From NCBI RefSeq assembly GCF_000170895.1, contig NZ_ABCS01000003.1, forward strand, positions 142,574 through 206,573: a stretch of 64,000 nucleotides of DNA, read 5' to 3'. The DNA comes from Plesiocystis pacifica SIR-1 (GTDB lineage Bacteria; Myxococcota_A; Polyangia; Nannocystales; Nannocystaceae). A program made the position numbers and the translations under genes. The notes beneath the pieces were generated by a model. That model was not told the DNA's origin. It searched no databases and worked only from the letters and a program-made list of their open reading frames with translations. This document shows positions 1 to 8,433 of the stretch, piece by piece. Each line of letters begins with the position of its first letter. Within the stretch, counting starts at the first letter, position 1.

Positions 1-454
1 CGCGTCCATGGAGACCCGCGAGGGCGAGCGCCTGGCCCAGGAGGTCATGGCCGAGCTCCTGGCCACGAACTTCTCCGAGCTCGTCGAGTTCGACTTCGAC
101 GGCAACCCCACGCCGGCGCTGCCCTACGACGACCTGAGCCTGGGGACCTGGGTGATGCGCGACTACGGCGAGGTGCCCAACGCCACGGGCGAGCGCCCGC
201 CGGGCCTGCGCACCGACTTCTTTTGGGTCGGCCGCGAGGTCGATCGCTGGCCGACCAACGGCGTCGGCACCCCCGAGGCCGTGCAGCTCGAGGTCACCGT
301 GTTGTGGATCGACTTCACCAACCCGGCCTTCCCTCCGCCGGCCGACATCGACACCGAGGACCTCACCCCCGACAACCTCGACCCCGCGTCGCCCGATTAC
401 TTGCCTTGGGTCCGCGGCGTCCAGCTGCGCACCGTTCGCGTCCAGGATAGCTGA
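1..454 (+). CDS. Minor pilin-like protein, C-terminal part (5' end outside window)
   Basis: The reading frame is open to the window edge, so the N-terminus with the expected prepilin signal is missing; the first Met inside the window (base 8) is probably internal. The visible 150 residues are acidic, Pro- and Asp-rich with no membrane segment, as in the globular part of a minor pilin. The stop is one base before the ATG of the PilW-like gene, so the two are co-transcribed. By position in front of pilW, pilX and pilY1 it is probably PilV-like, a priming or minor pilin of the type IV pilus tip. The family assignment is inferred from context only. Confidence 0.55.
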   Translation, partial: ASMETREGERLAQEVMAELLATNFSELVEFDFDGNPTPALPYDDLSLGTWVMRDYGEVPNATGERPPGLRTDFFWVGREVDRWPTNGVGTPEAVQLEVTVLWIDFTNPAFPPPADIDTEDLTPDNLDPASPDYLPWVRGVQLRTVRVQDS

Positions 455-455
455 G

Positions 456-2165
456 ATGACCATCGAACCTGCTTTGTTCGAGCGACTGACGAGGGCCCAG
501 CGCGCCCGCGGCTTCACCCTCATCGAGCTCATGGTCGCGATCTTGGTCTCGTCCATCGTGCTCGTCGGCGTGTTCGCCTTTGCGACGATCCAAAAAGACA
601 CGGCGCGCTTGCAGCAGCGCCAGGTCGTGGTCCAGCAGGCCCTCGAGGGCTCGATGCACTCCATCGGCACGGACCTGCGCATGGCCAGCCTCGGCTTCGG
701 CCGCGTGTGCAGCGAGGTGCGGGTGTTCTCGGCCAACCAAAACCGGCTGATCAACCCGGGGGCCGTCGACGCCACGGACGTCGCCAACGTCTACATCGAC
801 GGCGTCACCGAGGAGCCCTACTGGGTGCTGCGCGACGGCGTGCAGGCGCACTGGCGCAGCACCGGCGTGGGCAGCATCGACGGCTCCGAGGCGACCTCGG
901 CCTCGCCCACGAGCGCCGCCGACAGCCTCGACGTGTTCCGCGGTGAGCTCAACGCGGTCCCCGGCTCGGGCCTGTTCGAGGTCCAGAACTTGCCGGCGAA
1001 CAGCGGGGCCGGGGTCGCGCTGACCTTCGAGAGCAGCAGCTTGCTCGACAACGCCAACGCCACGCAGCTCCAGGCCGTGCGCCAGCTGTTCGCGCCCGGC
1101 TCCTTCGTGCTGGTCGTGCCGCGAGCGACGGGCAAGGAGAGCTACGTGCCCGAGCGCCAGTACCAGTGCGCGCTGGTCCAGGTCACCGGCGAGGTCGAGC
1201 CGGGCGGCGGCGTGACCAGCTGGAGCTTGCCCATCGCCAACACCTCGCAGTTCAACGCGAGCCTCGAGACCCTCCTCGACCTCGATCTGATCGCGGGCGG
1301 GGCCGGCTCGGCCACGCCCACCGACGCCGACAAGAGCACGGTGACGTCCAAGAACGGCGCCGAGTGGGGGGCCGACTGGGAGCCGGCGACCTTCAGCGGA
1401 AACCTCGAGCTCATCCCCCTCGGCCGCGTCCGCTGGTCTCGCTACGAGATCGACTTCACCTTCCCCGACCGCCCGATGTTGGTCCGCTCCGACATCATCG
1501 GCTGGCGCGACGGCGACCCCACCGTCAACGTCGCCGGCGACTACCCGGGCTGCACCGGCGGCGTGTGCCGCATGCCCACGCTCTACCTCCCGAGCGTCGC
1601 CGACCAGCCGCCCCGCGTCGCCATCGGCCCGATGATCGAGGACATGCAGATCGCCGTGGGCTGCGACGGCTGGGACCCGAACTCGGCTCCCGTGACCGAG
1701 GGCACCATCCCCGCGCCCGACCCAGGCTTCGAGGAGAAGGGCCCCGGCGATGGCGGCCAGGCCAACCAGGCCAACCGCCGCGTCGACGACCGCGCGAGCA
1801 CGGACGACCGCGAGAACGACGAGTGGATCGGCAACGCGGTCAACGAGACCTGGGCGCCCGACTGCGTGTCGTGGGGCACGGGCGAGCGCAACGCGGCCGA
1901 GTGGGCGACCTCGGGCCCGGCCTCGGAGACCGCCGACGCTCCAGGCTTTCGCATGAGCCCCCAGGTCGTGCGCGTGACCTTGCTGGCCAAGCACGACGTG
2001 ATCGCGGGCGGGACCGACTCCGTCGTCGATCCCTTCTTCAACGAGCTCGTGGCCATCGAAGATCGCGCGACGATGGACTCGGTCGTGGGCCGCCGCGAGT
2101 ACCAGACGCTGACCGAGCGCTTCAAAGTCCGGAACAGCCGCTGGCGCGACCCGAACTTGTTCTGA
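456..2165 (+). CDS. pilW: PilW-like minor pilin / prepilin-type N-terminal methylation protein
   Basis: A 569-residue protein with a class III prepilin signal: a short leader ending in Arg-Gly (residue 19), then FTLIEL with the conserved Glu at +5, followed by a long hydrophobic alpha-helix. Such proteins are cut and N-methylated by PilD and form the tip complex that primes type IV pilus assembly. The globular part is unusually long for PilW (often about 300-400 residues) and has four or more Cys near residues 370-400 and 470 that could form disulfides. It starts 2 nt after the previous stop and is followed by a strong terminator-like hairpin at 2219-2246, so it appears to close the first minor-pilin transcript. 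Confidence 0.8.
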   Translation: MTIEPALFERLTRAQRARGFTLIELMVAILVSSIVLVGVFAFATIQKDTARLQQRQVVVQQALEGSMHSIGTDLRMASLGFGRVCSEVRVFSANQNRLINPGAVDATDVANVYIDGVTEEPYWVLRDGVQAHWRSTGVGSIDGSEATSASPTSAADSLDVFRGELNAVPGSGLFEVQNLPANSGAGVALTFESSSLLDNANATQLQAVRQLFAPGSFVLVVPRATGKESYVPERQYQCALVQVTGEVEPGGGVTSWSLPIANTSQFNASLETLLDLDLIAGGAGSATPTDADKSTVTSKNGAEWGADWEPATFSGNLELIPLGRVRWSRYEIDFTFPDRPMLVRSDIIGWRDGDPTVNVAGDYPGCTGGVCRMPTLYLPSVADQPPRVAIGPMIEDMQIAVGCDGWDPNSAPVTEGTIPAPDPGFEEKGPGDGGQANQANRRVDDRASTDDRENDEWIGNAVNETWAPDCVSWGTGERNAAEWATSGPASETADAPGFRMSPQVVRVTLLAKHDVIAGGTDSVVDPFFNELVAIEDRATMDSVVGRREYQTLTERFKVRNSRWRDPNLF

Positions 2166-2821
2166 GCGAGCTACTCCGAGCCTGCGATTGCCGCGCAGGA
2201 TCGGTCCAAGCGTCCACGCCCCCAGCGCAGGCTCCTGCGCTGGGGGTGACGCTTTTGGGCACGGGGGATCTCATGGACCGCCGAGAATGGGCGGTGGGCG
2301 ATTCCGATCAGGCCATGAGCGCGGGCGTTGGCGCGCGGCGAGGTCGATGCGCGAAAACAGGTAGGGCTGCGATCCGTGCGCGCGGGCAAACACTGACACC
2401 ATAAAAATTCCATGGTGCTTGATCGAGCAACAGCATTGGGTGGTCAAAAGGACAATGGTCTGGTTGGTGAGAAGCATTCAAAAGCGTGATTATGGGAGTT
2501 TGGAAGGGGGTCGCGGAGTGTCCAATTCCGACGCGAGCGAAATCGCCATTCGTGACTGTGCATATTTTTAATCGTGCCATGTTCGCATTTATGCCCATAG
2601 AGCATATGGGCTCGAGCGGCCACATCTCGAGGACAGGGTGGCGCTTGTTGCGCATTGCAGTTATCGGACTCTGTCGGGGGACAGGTGACCAAATTGGGCA
2701 CTCGATCGCGCTGCGAACGCCATCATGACTCACATAAATTTTTTGCACAAAACGAAATGCCGCTCACAAAAAAATCTGTTAGTCAGACAGTACTGTGGTG
2801 CGTCGACGCTGGTGGATGAAT
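2166..2821. other. AT-rich intergenic stretch inside the minor pilin locus
   Basis: No convincing gene. Hand counts give 43 % GC for 2401-2460 and 45 % for 2701-2760, against roughly 70 % in flanking genes. The first part holds the terminator-like hairpin at 2219-2246. Further on, short imperfect repeats of the type GGACAGG(G)TGnC occur at about 2631 and 2680, the second as part of a small hairpin CTGTC-GGGG-GACAG at 2671-2684. Short open frames on both strands have amino-acid use unlike neighbouring proteins. It could be a promoter region for pilX/pilY1, a regulatory RNA, or a decayed foreign insertion. Confidence 0.6.
2219..2246 (+). terminator. Strong hairpin terminator after pilW-like gene
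   Basis: Perfect 13-bp inverted repeat (CCCCCAGCGCAGG / CCTGCGCTGGGGG) with only CT between the arms, followed 5 nt later by TTTT at 2252-2255. This is the best intrinsic-terminator candidate in the window and separates the pilV/pilW-like genes from pilX/pilY1. Confidence 0.8.
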
Positions 2822-3658
2822 ATGCCTTTCGCCAAACATAAAGGATACCGGGAGCCCGAAGCTGCTTTCGATTCACGCCTGTCCAAGCGGCGGCGTGAAC
2901 GCGGCGCCACCATGGTGAGCGTCATGCTGCTGACGGTTTCGATGTTGACCATCTCTGCACTGGTGATTCGGTCAGCGAACCGAGAGGTGTCTCAGGCCAA
3001 CGCGCAGGTGTCCCGCGAGCGTGCGCTGATGGCCGCGCAGGCCGCGGTCGACCTCGGCGCGGCGCAGCTCCGCGTGGCGATCGACAACGCGGGCGTCGAG
3101 ACGGTGCTCGGCAGCGCGTTGACTGGCTACAACCCCAGCGGCGACCCGGCCATCTGCGAGACGATCTACCAAGACTGCATCCCCGGCGGCGGCGGCGATC
3201 CGGACGTGCCGGTGACCGGGCAAAAGAACCGCTGGATCACGGGCAAGTCGGACTGCGCCGGTCGACCCTGCATGCGTCAGGGGGCCATCGCGCGGCTGCC
3301 GGACGCCAACGGGAACCCGACCGACTGGGTCCAGGTTCCGCTCCGCGACCTGCTCGAGAACGCGGACCCCGAGGCCCGCGTGACCTTGTGGATCCGCAAC
3401 AACGCCTCCGACGCGATCGACACCAACAACGGCGGGGGCAGCTGGACGGCCGACGGCGACGGCCGCGTGGTGCTGACCGCCATGGCCACCCTGCGCAACA
3501 CCACCGTCGCGGTCGAGCAAGAGTACGTGCTCGCGCCGGGCTCCGAGAAGCAGGCGTGGTCGATGACGTCCCCGGACATCGGCTACGGCGGCGGCCACAA
3601 CAACGACAACGTCATGGCTGACGTGTGTCTCTCGAACTTCGCCGGGCACGAGGGCTAG
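2822..3658 (+). CDS. pilX: PilX-like type IV pilus assembly protein
   Basis: About 278 residues. After a basic N-terminal stretch (SKRRRERGA) comes a hydrophobic helix of about 22 residues beginning ATMVSVMLL, then a helical region rich in Ala and Gln that fits the PilX N-terminal family. The remainder is a globular domain with several Cys. Minor pilins of this type take part in pilus priming and, with PilY1, in adhesion. The ATG at 2822 is preferred because GGTGG lies 6 nt upstream; ATG 2816 and GTG 2795 are possible alternatives. The stop lies 2 nt before the pilY1-like ATG, so the two are coupled. Early codons are much less GC-biased than the rest. Confidence 0.7.
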   Translation: MPFAKHKGYREPEAAFDSRLSKRRRERGATMVSVMLLTVSMLTISALVIRSANREVSQANAQVSRERALMAAQAAVDLGAAQLRVAIDNAGVETVLGSALTGYNPSGDPAICETIYQDCIPGGGGDPDVPVTGQKNRWITGKSDCAGRPCMRQGAIARLPDANGNPTDWVQVPLRDLLENADPEARVTLWIRNNASDAIDTNNGGGSWTADGDGRVVLTAMATLRNTTVAVEQEYVLAPGSEKQAWSMTSPDIGYGGGHNNDNVMADVCLSNFAGHEG

Positions 3659-3660
3659 CA

Positions 3661-6600
3661 ATGGATACTCGTTCGAACTCGAAGCTGTCTCGTGCGCACC
3701 GCGTGCGTCGCTGGCTGGTCCAACTCGCGGGCGCCCTGCTCTTGGTCGCCGGGGTCGTCGGCTACTCGGGCTCCACCGAGGCCCGCGTCGATCCCTTCTA
3801 TATCGTCCACGGGCAGAGCTACGGGGCCGTGGTCCCGCGCATCCTCTTTGTCCTCGACACCTCGGGCTCGATGGGCTTCGAGCAGCCCTGGCCCGACAAA
3901 AAGTGCAGCTGGGACAACTGCGAGGACGGCGACGCCGGCCTGCTGCAAAGCCGCATGCACGCCGCCCGCAACGTCATCCGCTCGATCGTCGAGGCCAACG
4001 AGGGCACCGCCGAGTTCGGCCTGATGAGCTTCGGCATGGCCAAGCCGCCGGCGAGCGCCAGCGAGGTCCCCTACGAGTGCTACTCGTGGGACCACGGCAA
4101 GTGGATGCGCTTCACCTGGGTGAGCTACGCCAACCAGCCCTACGGCAACGTGTGGAAGCCGCTGACCAACGCCTTCGGGACCCAGGGCTCGTGGACGCTG
4201 TGCGGCGACAACCGGCCCTTCCCCTACCTGCGCCACGACGACCTGGGCGGCTTCTCGATGCCCAACAACAGCACCGAGGCGCTGTCGGACACCGAGCCGT
4301 TGGTCAAGACCCACGCGGACATCAACGCCTTTTACGACGGGGCCAACTTCACCCGCCGGGTCCAGTTCTTCCCGCGCTACCTCGGCCGGCGCTTCAACCT
4401 CGACTGCGGCGACCCGAACAAAAAGGCGATCGTCAACGGCTCCCACGGCGACTGGGGCGAGTCGGACAGCGCCCGCGAGTCCAACATCTGCGGCCGCGAC
4501 TTCTACTACTGGCCCTACGTCGACGGGAACCCCGGCTACTCCTTCTACTCGGGCTACAGCTTCGACGACATGTGGCACGTCGAGTGCGACGACAACGGCG
4601 AGTGCTGGTCGACCAACAGCGCGTCGCACCGCCTGGGCACCAACCGCCGCAACCAGTACGAGGGCGCGACCCTCTACGCGCCCTTTTACTCCGAGGCCGT
4701 GCTCAACGACCCGGACATCCCGGCCAGCGCCAAGGGCCCGCTCAGCGTCGGCGAGGGCCTGACCACCATCGAGGGCCTGACCTCCAAGGCCTTCGCCGGC
4801 GGCATCGACCTCAGCGGCGGCACGCCCTGGGCCGTGGCGATCGGCGACGTGGGCTACATGGTCAAGGAGAACGCCCAGGGCGAGCTCGAGGCCAAGGCCG
4901 CGCTGACCCAGAGCAACGCCGCCTTCTCGCACACCACCGTCGCCTCCTACCTGTCCTTCATGACCGTCCACAACGAGGACGACGTGTGCCGCCCGACGGC
5001 CGCGATCCTCGTGACCGACGGCCAGCCGGACCCGTGGTGGAAGCAGGGCGGCACCAAGCTCTACGACCGCCTCCGCAAGCTGCGGCAGGTGCTGGGCGTG
5101 AAGACCTACATGGTGGGCTTTTCCCAGGGCTCGTGGAGCGACCCGCTCAAGTGGGAGCGCATGCACCACATCGCGTGCGCTGCCTCGGGCGCCAACGACG
5201 TCTACTACCCCTGCAACGGCAGCAACGACTACGACTGGGACACCTGCGCCAACCCGGACGATCCCCAGGACGGGTGCGCGTGGCTGGCCGCCAACGACGA
5301 GGAGCTCGCCAAGGCGCTGCGGACGATCATCGAGGAGACCATCGAGAGCGAGATGCCCTCGGGGGCGCCGACGCTCGCCAACGACTTCCAGAGCTCGGAC
5401 GTCGAGGACCCCAACGCCGACGACACCTCGGTCCAGACCGCGATCCGGGCCTACACGGAGGCGCCCTCGTGGCGCGGCCACGTGGCCCGCGAGGCCTGCC
5501 TCGACGAGGACCCGGACAACCCCGGCGAGCTCGCGGACTACTGCAAGAACGCCGCGACCTTGCCCATCGAGACCGAGGAGGACGAGAGCTTCGGCCCCTG
5601 TCCGATCGGCCGCGTGTGGGACGCTGGCGAGTGCCTGGTCGCGACCAACTGGAAGGACCGCCGGCTCTACACCCACAACGACGACAACGAGCTCGTGCGC
5701 ATCCTCGACGAGGGGGAGGCCACGTCGGGCTTCGCCGAGATCGTGATGGAGATGAACCAAAAGGGGCTCATCGATCCGCCCCTGACCCCCGGCAACGAGG
5801 GCAACGAGATCCGGGCCATGGCGCAGTACCTGGCCGGGGCCGCGGGGAACGAGGGCTGGAAGCTCGCGGGCATCGCCAACTCGGCGCCGATCCTGATCCG
5901 CCGCGTGCCGCAGTACGACTCGAACTTCCTGCCCGGCGTGGGCATCCGCGACCCGCACTGCGCGGGCCGGCGCAACGTCCTCGGCGAGGACGTCCCCAGC
6001 TCGCTGCAAGCCTACGCGGGCAAGGCCTGGAGCCTCAGCTCAGGCGCGGGCTACGGCGACCACTACGAGTACGCCGAGGCCGTGCTGATCGGCGACGACG
6101 CCGGCCTGCTGCACGCCTTCCACTATGACAGCGGCAACGAGCTGTTCGCCTTCCTGCCGCGGGCGCTGATCAACAACTCGCGCGTGCTGTCGATCAACGG
6201 CGCGACCAACTTCGGTCAGGGCGAGGGCCTCGAGGGCCACGTCTACGGCATCGCGTCGACGGTCAACGCCGGCTGGATCTACGACGACGAGGAGCAGACC
6301 TGGCGCCACCTCGCGGTGTTCGGCTTCGGCCCGGGCGGCGACGAGATCGTGGCCCTGGACGTCTCGCACATGGCTCGGCTCGCCGACGACGACCCCGTCG
6401 AGGTGCTGTGGACCAGCGACACGGCGAGCATCTCGGGGCTCTACGACCAGACCCTCGGCGAGACCTGGTCGCGCCCGGCGATCACCTACGCCGTGCCCAA
6501 CGACACCATGGGCGTCGAGCCCAAGGCCTACCTGGTGTTCGGCAGCGGCTACCGCGAGGGCGCCGGCTGGGGCAAGCGCGGGCGCGTGGTCTGGATGGTC

Positions 6601-7818
6601 GACGCGGCCACCGGCGAGACCGTCACCCAGCGCGCCATCATCAAGAACGTCAACCAAGACACCACCTACGACGTCAAGGCCGACGTGACCCAGGCCGGCG
6701 ACGTCGCCGTGACCTCGCACTGCCTGTCGCGCTACTGGGGCGAGATGCAAGAGGCCTACTGGGTCGACCCGGCCGGCCGCCTGTTCCGCTGGGACCTCGC
6801 CACGGCGGGCTCCGACGTCGAGTCCTTCCCCCACGTCGCGGACAGCGGCGGGACCTGGACCAAGAACAGCCAGGGCTACTACGTGGGCAAGGAGGCCTTC
6901 CGCTTCCCGGCCTGCGAGGGCGCCGGCGAGTTCAGCTGCACCGTCGGGGCGATCAGCGCCAGCGGCAACAAGGGCGAGCCCTTCACCTTCTCGCCCGCGG
7001 TGGTCGCCAACAACCGCATCGATCCCATCAACGGCAACGGCGGCGCGCTCGATGCCGGGCAGCGGGACATGTTCCTGCTCGCGCTGGTCAGCGGCAACGC
7101 CAACGACGACGCCATCGACGGCGGCGACGAGGACAACGCGTTCCACTCGAGCATCTACCTGATCGCCGACGACCACCGCGACGATCCCAACAAGGGCTTC
7201 GACATCCCCGGCAACGCCGCGGTCACCGAGCCTGGGGGCCACGCCCACTTCATGCGCCTGCCGCTCAGCCAGATCGAGCGCACGCGTCACATCCAGTACC
7301 CGGACGGCTCGGAGGAGTCGCAGACCCGCGTGTTCTCCAAGCGCGCCCGCCCCCTGCGCGCGCCGATGATTCGCGTCACCGGCGTGTCCGACGGCGTGCA
7401 GCAGGTCAACGCCGAGGTCTTCTACATCACCTACACGGTCTACGAGCCCGGCGACTCCAGCTGCGACTCGCGGTGGTTCGACCCCGAGACCAAGGAGTGG
7501 ATCTTCGACCAGGGCGCGACCTACGAGCTGACCTTCCGGCTCGCGGTCGAGGGCGGCCAAGCCTTCGACTTCCAGACCGACTACACCCTGCCCAACGATC
7601 CCAACGACGGCTTCGGGACCGGCGGCGCGCTCTCGCAGGTCTCGGTCTCGCAGGTCGGTCACGGCTGCGAGGACGGCAACTGCGGCGCGATCCTGCGTGC
7701 CCCGAGCACCTCGCCCTGCGACCCCAACGTCGCCGCGCCGCCGGTCGGTGGCGTGACCTCGGTGGTCACGGGCTCGTCCGAGCTCGACGGCTTCTCGCCC
7801 CTCGAGATTCCGCTGTGA
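3661..7818 (+). CDS. pilY1: PilY1-like pilus tip adhesin with von Willebrand factor A domain
   Basis: About 1385 residues. An N-terminal signal segment (basic residues, then VQLAGALLLVAGVVG) is followed by a vWA domain with the MIDAS motif FVLDTSGSMG near residue 66 and a second metal-site segment VTDGQPD near residue 452. The C-terminal half carries Trp/Gly/Asp-rich strands such as VLIGDDAGLLHAF and FGFGPGGDE, as expected for the PilY1 beta-propeller. PilY1 proteins sit at the type IV pilus tip, promote extension and bind surfaces. The ATG at 3661 has ACGAGGG just upstream; an in-frame GTG at 3625 would overlap pilX and is less likely. The length is somewhat above the common 1100-1200 residues. 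Confidence 0.85.
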   Translation: MDTRSNSKLSRAHRVRRWLVQLAGALLLVAGVVGYSGSTEARVDPFYIVHGQSYGAVVPRILFVLDTSGSMGFEQPWPDKKCSWDNCEDGDAGLLQSRMHAARNVIRSIVEANEGTAEFGLMSFGMAKPPASASEVPYECYSWDHGKWMRFTWVSYANQPYGNVWKPLTNAFGTQGSWTLCGDNRPFPYLRHDDLGGFSMPNNSTEALSDTEPLVKTHADINAFYDGANFTRRVQFFPRYLGRRFNLDCGDPNKKAIVNGSHGDWGESDSARESNICGRDFYYWPYVDGNPGYSFYSGYSFDDMWHVECDDNGECWSTNSASHRLGTNRRNQYEGATLYAPFYSEAVLNDPDIPASAKGPLSVGEGLTTIEGLTSKAFAGGIDLSGGTPWAVAIGDVGYMVKENAQGELEAKAALTQSNAAFSHTTVASYLSFMTVHNEDDVCRPTAAILVTDGQPDPWWKQGGTKLYDRLRKLRQVLGVKTYMVGFSQGSWSDPLKWERMHHIACAASGANDVYYPCNGSNDYDWDTCANPDDPQDGCAWLAANDEELAKALRTIIEETIESEMPSGAPTLANDFQSSDVEDPNADDTSVQTAIRAYTEAPSWRGHVAREACLDEDPDNPGELADYCKNAATLPIETEEDESFGPCPIGRVWDAGECLVATNWKDRRLYTHNDDNELVRILDEGEATSGFAEIVMEMNQKGLIDPPLTPGNEGNEIRAMAQYLAGAAGNEGWKLAGIANSAPILIRRVPQYDSNFLPGVGIRDPHCAGRRNVLGEDVPSSLQAYAGKAWSLSSGAGYGDHYEYAEAVLIGDDAGLLHAFHYDSGNELFAFLPRALINNSRVLSINGATNFGQGEGLEGHVYGIASTVNAGWIYDDEEQTWRHLAVFGFGPGGDEIVALDVSHMARLADDDPVEVLWTSDTASISGLYDQTLGETWSRPAITYAVPNDTMGVEPKAYLVFGSGYREGAGWGKRGRVVWMVDAATGETVTQRAIIKNVNQDTTYDVKADVTQAGDVAVTSHCLSRYWGEMQEAYWVDPAGRLFRWDLATAGSDVESFPHVADSGGTWTKNSQGYYVGKEAFRFPACEGAGEFSCTVGAISASGNKGEPFTFSPAVVANNRIDPINGNGGALDAGQRDMFLLALVSGNANDDAIDGGDEDNAFHSSIYLIADDHRDDPNKGFDIPGNAAVTEPGGHAHFMRLPLSQIERTRHIQYPDGSEESQTRVFSKRARPLRAPMIRVTGVSDGVQQVNAEVFYITYTVYEPGDSSCDSRWFDPETKEWIFDQGATYELTFRLAVEGGQAFDFQTDYTLPNDPNDGFGTGGALSQVSVSQVGHGCEDGNCGAILRAPSTSPCDPNVAAPPVGGVTSVVTGSSELDGFSPLEIPL

Positions 7819-8399
7819 GCCCTTCGCTTCGAGCCCACAGCGCGGGCCTGTGGGTCGCGCTCTTGGCCCTCTCGAGCCTGTCCTCGACGGGGTGCAACCG
7901 GGACGCGGCCTACACGGCCATCCGCGGAGCGCCGGACGTGACGGCGGCCGAGCGCGAGGCGGCCGAGCTCGACGCGGGCGAGGAGGCCGTCGCGCTCGCG
8001 CCCGAGCTCGACCCGGACTTGGGAGGCCAGGCCGAGGAGGCCTTCGACCCGGCCGACGCCGACTGGCGCATCCCCATCGACAAGCAGCACGCGCCCGAGC
8101 CGGCGGTCGAGTCTGGCGCCGAGGCCGGGGCCCCACCCCCGCCGCCCGTCGCGGCGCAGCCCGGCCCCGCGGAGCGCTCGGTGGCCGGGAAGGAGCGCGA
8201 GGACGGCCCGTCCGTCGAGGACTTCCAGCGCCCGCCCAGCACCATCTCCGAGCCGCCTCCGCGCCCCGTGGGCGGTCCGGCCATGCCGGTGCCCTCAGCG
8301 CGGCCAGGGGCGCCCACGGCCGGTCCTGGAGGCCCTGGGAAGCGGCCACCAGGCGCGATGCCGCCGCCCGGCGACCGGCCCTTGCCGCCGCCGGGCTGA
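7815..8399 (+). CDS. Proline-rich lipoprotein at the end of the pilY1 operon
   Basis: 194 residues. A signal peptide ends in the lipobox LSSTGC, so the mature protein should be lipidated. The rest is low-complexity: acidic and Ala-rich first, then very Pro/Gly-rich (PPPPPVA, PPPRPVGGP) with no recognised domain. The GTG start overlaps the pilY1 stop codon (GTGA), giving translational coupling. The context suggests a pilus-locus envelope protein; the role itself is unknown. Confidence 0.7.
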   Translation: MSPSLRAHSAGLWVALLALSSLSSTGCNRDAAYTAIRGAPDVTAAEREAAELDAGEEAVALAPELDPDLGGQAEEAFDPADADWRIPIDKQHAPEPAVESGAEAGAPPPPPVAAQPGPAERSVAGKEREDGPSVEDFQRPPSTISEPPPRPVGGPAMPVPSARPGAPTAGPGGPGKRPPGAMPPPGDRPLPPPG

Positions 8400-8420
8400 G
8401 CCGTCGAGCGCCGCGCCTGC

Positions 8421-8426
8421 TAAGAT
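8421..8426 (+). promoter_or_regulatory. -10-like TAAGAT, 7 nt before ATG 8434
   Basis: The hexamer is spaced so that transcription would begin at or next to the start codon. No Shine-Dalgarno sequence is present. One of the recurrent cases described in the findings. Confidence 0.45.
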
Positions 8427-8433
8427 CGGCGCG

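Noticed and set aside
2636..2652. TGGCGC-TTG-TTGC resembling a sigma-54 promoter before pilX
   Set aside because: The spacing between the GG and GC elements is too short for sigma-54 (-24/-12).
2308..2748. Minus-strand 146-codon frame in the AT-rich gap
   Set aside because: No start signal, no domain, and amino-acid use unlike proteins of this genome; overlapping frames of similar quality exist on both strands.
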